Source: Pseudomonadota bacterium (lineage in GTDB: Bacteria > Myxococcota > Bradymonadia > UBA4248). Taken from it: 5,336 nt of DNA. Numbering within the stretch: the stretch's first letter is position 1; each line of letters begins with the position of its first letter. The stretch covers positions 1-5,336 of the forward strand of contig JAGACY010000065.1 in the NCBI GenBank assembly GCA_017613855.1, in the 5' to 3' direction. Shown one piece after another: positions 1 through 5,336 of this stretch. A program made the position numbers and the translations under genes. Under the pieces are notes generated by a model, which saw only the letters and a program-made list of their open reading frames with translations, had not been told where the DNA came from and did no database searches.

Positions 1-1
1 A

Positions 2-235
2 ATGTATACCAGCCGTGAAGGGCGCGAACAATATGACTATGAGATCACTCAGGATATATACAACCGACTCGGCACTTTTAAAGATGACATAGACAATGAA
101 AGACTGATAAAGACTGCGAAGATGGCGTATTCATTTGAAAACACGATGTATGGTACGCTGGGGCCGGAAAGAACGGTCTGGGACGAAGAAGCCAACGAAG
201 CGATGAATAAAATAAATAAAAACAAGAAAAAATAG
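2..235 (+). CDS. C-terminal part of an unrecognised charged protein (5' truncated)
   Basis: An open frame enters at the left edge and stops at TAG 233-235, giving 77 visible residues. An ATG lies at position 2, but the window gives no room to see a ribosome binding site, so this is more likely the tail of a longer protein than a complete small gene. The peptide is hydrophilic, rich in Lys, Glu, Asp and Asn, has no signal peptide, membrane segment or cysteine, and ends in a lysine/asparagine-rich tail (N-K-N-K-K-K). Its middle (L-G-P-E-R-T-V-W-D-E-E-A-N-E-A-M) looks helical. I do not recognise a family. The stop lies 27 bases before the next start on the same strand, so it is probably the upstream member of the lipoprotein operon. 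That it is coding is fairly secure from the gene spacing; its function is unknown. Confidence 0.6.
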   Translation: MYTSREGREQYDYEITQDIYNRLGTFKDDIDNERLIKTAKMAYSFENTMYGTLGPERTVWDEEANEAMNKINKNKKK

Positions 236-249
236 CGATTGAAACAGCT

Positions 250-254
250 GAGGA
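250..254 (+). promoter_or_regulatory. Shine-Dalgarno site deciding the start of the 590-aa lipoprotein
   Basis: GAGGA lies eight bases before ATG 263. An in-frame TTG at 239 would lengthen the protein by eight residues but sits just four bases after the previous stop, and this purine-rich site would then fall inside the coding region. Starting at 263 puts a short hydrophobic lipoprotein signal peptide directly at the N terminus. Confidence 0.75.
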
Positions 255-262
255 AAGAAATC

Positions 263-2035
263 ATGATAACGCCCCCCAAAATTCCCCTATTTGCACTCGG
301 TTTATTACTTGTTGTAAGTTCATGCAGCAAAAAAACGGACGATGCGCAAAGCGAACCAAAACCATTGCCTGTTCAGGAAGAAAAAGCAGACAATGCGCCG
401 GAAGCCAAGCCCACCGAAGCCGAGCCCCAAGCCGTCGAACAGGCGCCTGCCAACGAGGATAAGAAAGCCGAAGCTGCGCCGGAACCCGAAAATCCGCCGA
501 AATTGGATGACAATCATACCGATTTGGCACTCTACAAAGATTGTGTCGTGACGCATTGCAAGAATTATAAGGGCCCTGGGCACTATTGGCTCGATTGCGA
601 TACGGAAGCGATTGTTGAAGCCGGTTTTGCTTTTGGGGATAATGTGTCACACATAAACTATAAAAAGGGCAAACCCGTATATAGAACTCTCACTAAAGGC
701 AGGGGCGATAATTGCGGAGAGCAGGGGCGTTATGATGATAAGTGTTTTGTCAATCAGAACAGTTATATTAAATATATTATAGAGAATCAATTAATTTGCA
801 ATTATGAAAACGATGCTACAAATTGTATCTATGACGATGATGAACACCAAAAATGCCGATCTAAAAAATTGAAATTCACCCTTCCGAATCTAAAAAACAC
901 ATGGGGCGACAAAGCCGACGCCGACATGACGATTGACGAGCTCGAAGCAAAATATATATCTTTTTGGGGCAAACGTCTGTTTTGCGATTTGGAAGGCACC
1001 TATGCGTGCAGTAGTTTTGAATCTGTGGGATGTCACTGCAATAGAATTGGAAATAAGGAACTTGATTCAGTTGGAGAATGCTACTGCCCCGATGGCGATC
1101 CCGTCACAGCTGGCGTGTTCCCTGAGTCCAGTTGTACAAAGAACGTATGCAACCCCCTCAACCCCAAGGATTGCCGCGAAGTTATAACCGCATGCCCGGA
1201 TAATGAAGCAGACGTAGATGAAGACGGGGATCACGATCCAACATACGAGGAAGAAGAACAAGAGGAACTTGAACCTGCAGATATGGCAATGAATCCGGAA
1301 GAATGTACAAGGCATTCCAAGCCGGGCGCCAAAGGCTGTACGTGCAATGGCACCCCAATGGATATTACACAATATACTTGTGAACCAGGCAAGAATGGCA
1401 AGCTGGTTCAGGTTTGTGCGGCATTTGAAAGTGTTTGTTCATGCGGCGATGAAAAATGTCCCCCACTGGCTGTATGTGACAAAGGCCATTGTGTCGATCG
1501 CGCCACACTCAAGCCTTTATCCGAAGGGTATCGCTTTGCGCATGGGCTTTTGCGATGCAATAACCCCGAAGGCTGTGCATGCGGTAAGACACAATGCGAA
1601 AATAATAAATATTGCTTGAACGGTCTGTGCTTCCGCGATCCTTTTACTAAGAAAATCGATGGGAAAGTATATTATTATCGCTTTGTAAGGTCATTCGACT
1701 CGCGTGATGATGCGATTGCTCAATCGATATTATATGAAGATGATAATAAAAAAGTTAGAGATTTTGAAAAAGAACTCAAACAATTCAATCTTAATATCGA
1801 GTTTTTTGAAATGAATGATAAAAAAAGAGACATGACGATTGGCGAGTTTTTAAAGACCTGCGGCGGCAATCCCATTCCCAAAGATGTCGCTACAAAATAT
1901 TGTTATATCCGGCTCAAGCAGAGCGAAGAAAATGGTGGAAGCTATTTCTTTACTTTAAGCGGCTGGCAGGATGATGATTACTGGCAAAAAAACTACCATA
2001 GGGATTTCGATTGGGAACCCGAAGTAACACCCTGA
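263..2035 (+). CDS. Cysteine-rich secreted lipoprotein, function unknown
   Basis: 590 residues from ATG 263. Seen: a type II signal peptide with hydrophobic core at residues 7-18 and lipobox V-S-S-C with the lipidated Cys at 21; the +2 residue is Ser, which by the E. coli rule would not retain it in the inner membrane. Residues 22-86 are a Pro/Glu/Ala/Lys linker with low complexity, likely spanning away from the membrane. From residue 94 on there are about 35 cysteines, expected to be disulfide-bonded outside the cytoplasm. Residues 317-325 (D-V-D-E-D-G-D-H-D) match the D-x-D-x-D-G-x-x-D calcium-binding pattern of thrombospondin type 3 repeats and run into a Glu-rich tract to about residue 340. 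Residues 392-410 and 438-456 hold two copies of a C-x-C-x4-C-x5-C-x4-C motif. Residues about 470-590 are a cysteine-poor, aromatic-rich region that could be a globular domain; I do not recognise it. The gene precedes the DUF285 lipoprotein by 20 bases, suggesting co-expression and possibly a shared surface role (inference). No catalytic motif is visible. Confidence 0.85.
   Translation: MITPPKIPLFALGLLLVVSSCSKKTDDAQSEPKPLPVQEEKADNAPEAKPTEAEPQAVEQAPANEDKKAEAAPEPENPPKLDDNHTDLALYKDCVVTHCKNYKGPGHYWLDCDTEAIVEAGFAFGDNVSHINYKKGKPVYRTLTKGRGDNCGEQGRYDDKCFVNQNSYIKYIIENQLICNYENDATNCIYDDDEHQKCRSKKLKFTLPNLKNTWGDKADADMTIDELEAKYISFWGKRLFCDLEGTYACSSFESVGCHCNRIGNKELDSVGECYCPDGDPVTAGVFPESSCTKNVCNPLNPKDCREVITACPDNEADVDEDGDHDPTYEEEEQEELEPADMAMNPEECTRHSKPGAKGCTCNGTPMDITQYTCEPGKNGKLVQVCAAFESVCSCGDEKCPPLAVCDKGHCVDRATLKPLSEGYRFAHGLLRCNNPEGCACGKTQCENNKYCLNGLCFRDPFTKKIDGKVYYYRFVRSFDSRDDAIAQSILYEDDNKKVRDFEKELKQFNLNIEFFEMNDKKRDMTIGEFLKTCGGNPIPKDVATKYCYIRLKQSEENGGSYFFTLSGWQDDDYWQKNYHRDFDWEPEVTP
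1436..1630 (+). repeat. Two-copy cysteine motif within the 590-aa lipoprotein
   Basis: Residues 392-410 and 438-456 share exactly the same cysteine spacing, C-x-C-x4-C-x5-C-x4-C, with Gly after the second Cys (C-G) and before the last one (G-x-C). Both copies are followed by a similar tail (D-R-A-T-L-K and D-P-F-T-K-K). The copies start 46 residues apart. The DNA has diverged, so this is a protein-level duplication. The motif resembles small disulfide knots seen in secreted cysteine-rich proteins; each copy has five cysteines, so one may pair outside the motif. Confidence 0.7.
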
Positions 2036-2040
2036 GGGAT

Positions 2041-2048
2041 AGAAGGAG
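2041..2048 (+). promoter_or_regulatory. Shine-Dalgarno site deciding the start of the DUF285 lipoprotein
   Basis: AGAAGGAG lies seven bases before ATG 2056, a near-ideal ribosome binding site. It rules against the in-frame TTG at 2011, which lies inside the preceding gene and would put 15 polar residues in front of the signal peptide. Confidence 0.85.
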
Positions 2049-2055
2049 TTACCTC

Positions 2056-5000
2056 ATGAAAATACAACACTTACTTATCAGTTCTTTCGCAATTGCAGCA
2101 CTCGCCTGTGGATGCGGCGACGACTCTTCCAATCACGCAGATGATACCTCCGTTCCGGAGAATACCGCCGAACTCTGCAGCGACAACATCGACAACGACA
2201 ACAACGGCAAAACAGACTGCGACGAAGACAGCTGCAAAGTCTTTGTTTTCTGCGCCGATGCGTCTAAAACCTGCGAAGGTGCAATGCCCGAAGGTAAAAC
2301 AGACTGCGTCTGTAAGGACGGTGCGTGGACCGAATGCAAAGATACCAACCCCCAAACCTGTGATAGTGCGATGCCCGAAGGCAAGAAAGACTGTGAATGC
2401 AAAGACGGAGCATGGACAAATTGCCAGGATGAGGACGCAAAAACCTGCGAAGGCGATATGCCCGAAGGCAAGAAAGACTGCGAATGCGTCGACGGCGAAT
2501 GGACGAATTGTCAGGATGAGGAAGCAAAGACCTGCGAAGGCGATATGCCCGAAGGCAAGAAAGATTGCGAATGCGTCGACGGCGAATGGACAAATTGTCA
2601 GGATGCTGATGCAAAAGAAGAAATCTGTGACAACACCACCGACGACGACGGCGACGGCAAAGCAGACTGCGAAGATGAAGACTGTACTGCGGTTTGCGTC
2701 AAACCCTGCGAAGACGGCACAGCCTCATGCGACGGCAAAACGCGCAATTACTGCGAAGGCGGCATCCTGAAGATGGAAGAATGCCCCTTTGAATGTACAG
2801 ATGGCGTCTGCAAGAGCTGTAACGATATCAACGGCCCGGATACCTGCGAAGAAAAAGACGGCGTGTATCTGCATACCTATTGCTCGGATGAAGGCCGCAA
2901 AACCGAAGGCTGTATCTACGGCTGCGAAGACGATCATTGCATTGCCTGCATCGAAGGCAGTCAGCGTTGCAGCGAAGACGGCAAATCGCTAGAAAGCTGT
3001 GTAAAAGTGGATAACAAAACCCAATGGGTAGCCACGCCCTGTTCGGGAACCTGCGAAGATGGCCGCTGCACGGGCTGTACAAATGCCGATACCCGTGTAT
3101 GCAAGGATGGCATGCTCGAAATCTGCGACAGCAATAAGAAATACAGTTCCGAAGTATGTGAATTCGGATGCAAGGACGATTCCAGCTGCCATACATGCAC
3201 TGAAGGCATGCGCAGCTGCGATGAGGACGGCAAAACGATTCTCATTTGTAAAAATGACGAAATGACATTCTATGATCAGTGCACAAATGCCTGTAAAAAT
3301 GCTTCATGTGAGGATGAAAATGGCAATCACATGAAGGATGAATATGACGGGGACTGGCAAAAAGCGGCCTCGTGCAAGACGCATTCAAATTGCGGTACAA
3401 AATTCTGCGACCTCATGGTCAACGATGGTACCTGCATGAATAAATGCGTTCACGACACACAATGTATTGATGGTTATGTTTGTCGAGCCGACGGCCGATG
3501 CGCGCCCAAAGAATTTGTCACAGTCTGGCAGACGACACAGCCTGACGAAAAGATATCATTTATTCTTGCGGGCGGTGAAAACTGCAACGTCAAGGTAGAC
3601 TGGGGCGATGGAACGGTAGAAACCATCACCGGCAACTATTGTATCAACCGTGCTTCATCACATAAATACGCAACCCCCGGAGAACATCGCGTCAAAATGT
3701 CAGAAGGCAATTTGAACGGTTTTGCTCTATGGAAAGAGAATGAAGCAAAGCTCATTCGCATCGAATCCTTTGGTCCGGCTGGTTTCACCGGAAATGCTTT
3801 CAAAAATTCAATCGAACTCAAATCGATATCAAAAGTTGATATTCCCGATGCATCCAAACTCACCACGATAGCCGGTATGTTCTATGGCGCTTCACAGTTT
3901 AATGACGAAATGATAACCAAATGGGATGTTTCAAATGTTAAGAATATGAAAGAAGCGTTTGCCTATACCCAAAAGTTCAACCAGGATATCAGTCGCTGGA
4001 ATACATCCAATGTCACCAATATGACCGGAATGTTCCAGGAAGCCAAAGCATTTAATCAATCGATTGAACAATGGAATACCTCACATGTGACCAATATGAG
4101 CCACATGTTTGATGGTGCGAGTGCATTCAATAAACCAATAGGCAGCTGGAATGTCCAAAGTGTCACAGATATGAGTTATATGATTAATAATACTTTATTT
4201 AATCAGTCGATTAACAGCTGGAACGTTTCCAATGTTACAGACATGTCTTATATGTTTGCAAACGACCCCATATTTTCTCAAAGTTTAACAAACTGGAATG
4301 TGTCGAGAGTCACGAATATGTCTCACATGTTTAGTGGTGCCAGCAAGTTTAACAGTGATATTTACGAATGGAAGGTCAGCAACGTCACGGATATGTCCTA
4401 TATGTTTTATGGCGCAGTGGGCTTCCGCCAACCTATTGACGGTTGGAATGTGAGCCATGTAAAAGATATGCAATATATGTTTGCTCATGCTCAGAATTTC
4501 AATTCGTATCTTTCAATGTGGGATGTCCATAACGTTACGAATATGAAAGGAATGTTCGAGGAAGCAGTAAAGTTTAATAATAATAACGCAGACAACTCTC
4601 ATGGCTCAAACAGCCTTGGTGTGTGGAATGTATCGAATGTCACTGACATGAGCAGCATGTTTAAGGGTTCCGCATGTAACCAGGATTTAGCAGACTGGGA
4701 TGTATCAAGCGTGACAAATATGAGCCGGATGTTTGAAAATTCGCCATTTAATCAGGATATATCCAACTGGAATGTATCGAATGTGACGGATATGAGCCGA
4801 ATGTTTTATAATAATAAACAATATGACAAAGCGCTCAAAAACTGGAAGAAGAAGACAGCCAAGGTCAAGGATATGCGCCAGATGTTCTACGGCGCAACCG
4901 CATTTAACCAGGATGTTTCGACCTGGGACGTTGCGAATGTACAAAACATGAGCAAGATGTTCTATAATGCAACGAGTTATAATAAAACCTCAAACGACTG

Positions 5001-5163
5001 GAATCCAGCTTATATTACCAGCAGCAGAGACTGTACGCGATTGAGTGAAATGTTTTACAACACCAGACTGTCCTGCAGCGAAGCTCGCAGTATGATCAGC
5101 AACTGGGGGCTTAAGGGCGTCTGCACGGCCAATCAGCTGCGCGGAAGCACCAACTGCGATTAA
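2056..5163 (+). CDS. Large surface lipoprotein: cysteine-rich stalk plus BspA-like/DUF285 repeat solenoid
   Basis: 1035 residues from ATG 2056. Domains in order: signal peptide (residues 1-17), hydrophobic core L-L-I-S-S-F-A-I-A-A-L-A, with lipobox A-L-A-C (Cys18; Cys20 is a weaker alternative), so probably an outer-membrane lipoprotein. Residues 41-60 and 191-210 are two D-N-D/D-G-D motifs resembling the MopE-type putative metal-binding motif. Between them lie four 29-residue tandem repeats (73-187). Residues 218-418 are five six-cysteine modules. Residues 420-429 (D-E-N-G-N...D-E) resemble a D-x-N-G-N Ca loop, followed by another cysteine cluster (440-482). Residues 487-580 form a beta-sandwich-like domain with V-D-W-G-D-G-T at 514-520 and H-K-Y-A-T-P-G-E-H further on, the pattern often found just before DUF285 repeats. 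Residues 607-990 hold 14-15 repeats of about 25 residues with the core M-F-x-G-A-x-x-F-N-x-x-I-x-x-W-x-V-S-x-V-T-x-M (Pfam DUF285 / 26-residue surface repeat). A C-terminal cap has Cys 993, 1007, 1023 and 1034. In known families such repeats form surface-exposed solenoids tied to adhesion; here that role is inferred. No enzymatic motif and no C-terminal sorting signal is seen. Confidence 0.92.
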   Translation: MKIQHLLISSFAIAALACGCGDDSSNHADDTSVPENTAELCSDNIDNDNNGKTDCDEDSCKVFVFCADASKTCEGAMPEGKTDCVCKDGAWTECKDTNPQTCDSAMPEGKKDCECKDGAWTNCQDEDAKTCEGDMPEGKKDCECVDGEWTNCQDEEAKTCEGDMPEGKKDCECVDGEWTNCQDADAKEEICDNTTDDDGDGKADCEDEDCTAVCVKPCEDGTASCDGKTRNYCEGGILKMEECPFECTDGVCKSCNDINGPDTCEEKDGVYLHTYCSDEGRKTEGCIYGCEDDHCIACIEGSQRCSEDGKSLESCVKVDNKTQWVATPCSGTCEDGRCTGCTNADTRVCKDGMLEICDSNKKYSSEVCEFGCKDDSSCHTCTEGMRSCDEDGKTILICKNDEMTFYDQCTNACKNASCEDENGNHMKDEYDGDWQKAASCKTHSNCGTKFCDLMVNDGTCMNKCVHDTQCIDGYVCRADGRCAPKEFVTVWQTTQPDEKISFILAGGENCNVKVDWGDGTVETITGNYCINRASSHKYATPGEHRVKMSEGNLNGFALWKENEAKLIRIESFGPAGFTGNAFKNSIELKSISKVDIPDASKLTTIAGMFYGASQFNDEMITKWDVSNVKNMKEAFAYTQKFNQDISRWNTSNVTNMTGMFQEAKAFNQSIEQWNTSHVTNMSHMFDGASAFNKPIGSWNVQSVTDMSYMINNTLFNQSINSWNVSNVTDMSYMFANDPIFSQSLTNWNVSRVTNMSHMFSGASKFNSDIYEWKVSNVTDMSYMFYGAVGFRQPIDGWNVSHVKDMQYMFAHAQNFNSYLSMWDVHNVTNMKGMFEEAVKFNNNNADNSHGSNSLGVWNVSNVTDMSSMFKGSACNQDLADWDVSSVTNMSRMFENSPFNQDISNWNVSNVTDMSRMFYNNKQYDKALKNWKKKTAKVKDMRQMFYGATAFNQDVSTWDVANVQNMSKMFYNATSYNKTSNDWNPAYITSSRDCTRLSEMFYNTRLSCSEARSMISNWGLKGVCTANQLRGSTNCD
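2272..2619 (+). repeat. Four tandem 87-bp (29-residue) cysteine repeats
   Basis: Units start at 2272, 2359, 2446 and 2533. Each encodes C-x4-P-E-G-K-x-D-C-x-C-x-D-G-x-W-T-x-C plus a linker, with the four cysteines at spacing x10, x1, x7 and then x7 to the next unit. Copies 3 and 4 match at 70 of 72 bases (2446-2517 against 2533-2604), and both differences are synonymous; copies 1 and 2 are more diverged. The fourth unit's linker is altered and leads into the second D-G-D motif. The pattern implies recent duplication and possible copy-number variation in frame. Confidence 0.95.
2707..3309 (+). repeat. Five consecutive six-cysteine modules (protein-level repeat)
   Basis: Modules begin at Cys 218, 255, 298, 341 and 381 of the 1035-aa lipoprotein. 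Each has six cysteines, and the last three always follow C-x3-C-x4or5-C, with x2 to the first Cys of the next module; the first two gaps vary (x6-8, x7-11) and the third is x9-13. A Gly usually falls in the second gap (D-G-K or D-G-x). Similar modules occur repeatedly in secreted proteins of Myxococcota-like bacteria. The regular spacing suggests each module closes three disulfides, building a rod-like stalk. DNA identity between modules is low, so this is an old duplication. Confidence 0.8.
3874..5025 (+). repeat. BspA-like/DUF285 repeat array, about 14-15 units of about 75 bp
   Basis: Residues 607-990 of the 1035-aa protein repeat every 24-26 residues, each with an M-F near the start, a central F-N, a Trp, and V-T-[ND]-M at the end. 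Exceptions: the second unit has A-F instead of M-F; the fifth lacks the Phe and is one residue short; the tenth carries an Asn-rich insertion at residues 841-855; the thirteenth has a Lys-rich replacement (K-K-K-T-A-K). The final unit is degenerate and leads to the cysteine-containing cap. The units differ clearly at DNA level, so the array is not freshly expanded. Confidence 0.92.
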
Positions 5164-5177
5164 TATATCATTGATAT

Positions 5178-5252
5178 GTAGGGGTGTGCCAATACGCGGG
5201 CGTTTGTATTTTTGAGGCTCGCTTGCGGGCGACCACACGGGGTCGGCCCTAC
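5178..5252. repeat. Intergenic inverted-repeat element with an inner hairpin
   Basis: GTAGGG (5178-5183) and CCCTAC (5247-5252) are perfect inverted ends of a 75-base stretch. Inside, GGGC-GACC (5227-5234) pairs with GGTC (5241-5244) and GCCC (5246-5249), with G5245 bulged and a six-base loop. The heptamer GCTCGCT flanks the hairpin as a direct repeat at 5217-5223 and 5253-5259. No U-tract follows the hairpin on either strand, so it is not an obvious intrinsic terminator. It looks like a REP- or MITE-like dispersed repeat, but copies elsewhere cannot be seen from here. Confidence 0.45.
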
Positions 5253-5264
5253 GCTCGCTGACGC

Positions 5265-5336
5265 ATTGGGTAGGAGGCTAGCCATTAGTTGGCCAGCCGT
5301 CCTCCCACACCACCGTGCGTACCGGCCGGTACACGG
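5265..5336 (-). mobile_element. 3' end of a group II intron (partial domain V, domain VI, 3' splice site)
   Basis: Read on the minus strand from 5336. Domain V begins mid-helix with CCGTG (5336-5332) pairing with CACGG (5317-5313); TACC (5331-5328) pairs with GGTA (5323-5320), with the typical two-base CG bulge (5319-5318) between the helices. Domain VI follows: GGGAGG pairs with CCT-A-CCC, leaving A at 5271 bulged as the branch point, and an eight-pair inner helix GGCTGGCC/GGCTAGCC closes a seven-base loop. The intron ends A-CCCAAT, with the bulged A seven bases from the end and the usual A-Y terminus at 5266-5265. Domains I-IV, the 5' part of domain V with most of the catalytic triad, and any reverse transcriptase gene would lie beyond the right edge. 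The upper helix of domain V is short and its loop (GGCC) is not a GNRA tetraloop. Confidence 0.75.

Noticed and set aside
239..262. TTG start at 239 for the 590-aa lipoprotein
   Set aside because: It is followed by a clear ribosome binding site and an ATG at 263 that puts the signal peptide at the N terminus; no binding site precedes 239.
261..650. Minus-strand open frames opposite the Pro/Glu/Ala linker
   Set aside because: Antisense of a low-complexity coding region; no start signals and no recognisable protein.
2011..2055. TTG start at 2011 for the large lipoprotein, overlapping the previous gene
   Set aside because: AGAAGGAG at 2041-2048 and ATG 2056 explain the start; the extra 15 residues would spoil the signal peptide.
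2272..2619. CRISPR-like array
   Set aside because: The repeats are directly abutting, all coding, in frame and without unique spacers.
2093..2770. Long overlapping frames on both strands across the cysteine repeats (for example 2093-2770 plus, 2264-2614 minus)
   Set aside because: They arise from the period-87 repeats and biased codons of the real gene, and have Arg/Ala/Lys-rich, non-protein-like composition.
5165..5177. ATATC-ATT-GATAT palindrome just after the last stop codon
   Set aside because: Five A/T-rich pairs with no T-tract; could arise by chance.
5191..5213. Intrinsic terminator: AATAC (5191-5195) pairing with GTATT (5206-5210) followed by T's
   Set aside because: Only five mostly A-T pairs and a T-run interrupted after three bases; too weak to call.
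4990..5238. Minus-strand 82-residue open frame overlapping the 3' end of the large gene
   Set aside because: It lies across the coding tail and the intergenic repeat, has no ribosome binding site that I can see and resembles no protein family.

Overview
The window looks like a fragment of an uncultured Gram-negative bacterium. I place it tentatively near the former Deltaproteobacteria (Myxococcota or Bradymonadota type). The reasons are two consecutive secreted lipoproteins that are very rich in cysteine, the 'D-N-D-x-x-G-x-x-D-C' metal-binding-like motifs, and repeated six-cysteine modules, a style common in that group. The placement rests on style only. There is no rRNA, tRNA or housekeeping marker to confirm it. 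Base composition is moderate overall but uneven: a sampled 60-base stretch of the cysteine-rich region (2641-2700) is about 58% G+C, and one in the solenoid region (4201-4260) is about 37%.

Layout: (1) 2-235, the C-terminal end of an unrecognised, highly charged protein that runs in from the left. (2) 263-2035, a 590-residue lipoprotein with a Pro/Glu/Ala linker, many cysteines, a Ca-binding-like acidic segment and an unrecognised C-terminal region. (3) 2056-5163, a 1035-residue lipoprotein that is the centrepiece of the window. Its N-terminal half is a cysteine-rich stalk made of two D-N-D motifs bracketing four tandem 29-residue repeats, followed by five six-cysteine modules. A 'D-W-G-D-G-T' beta-sandwich joins this to a C-terminal solenoid of about 14-15 repeats of the BspA-like/DUF285 (26-residue surface repeat) type. 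(4) 5164-5264, a non-coding tail with inverted repeats. (5) 5265-5336, minus strand, the 3' end of a group II intron (end of domain V, all of domain VI, branch-point A and 3' splice site) that continues past the right edge.

The three plus-strand genes are separated by only 27 and 20 bases, and the two complete ones have good Shine-Dalgarno sequences, so they probably form one transcription unit. The second and third products should both be exported and lipid-anchored, the third displaying a repeat solenoid away from the membrane. A role in adhesion or surface recognition fits what is known of BspA-like repeat proteins, but the ligand cannot be read from the sequence. No intrinsic terminator is convincing after the last gene.
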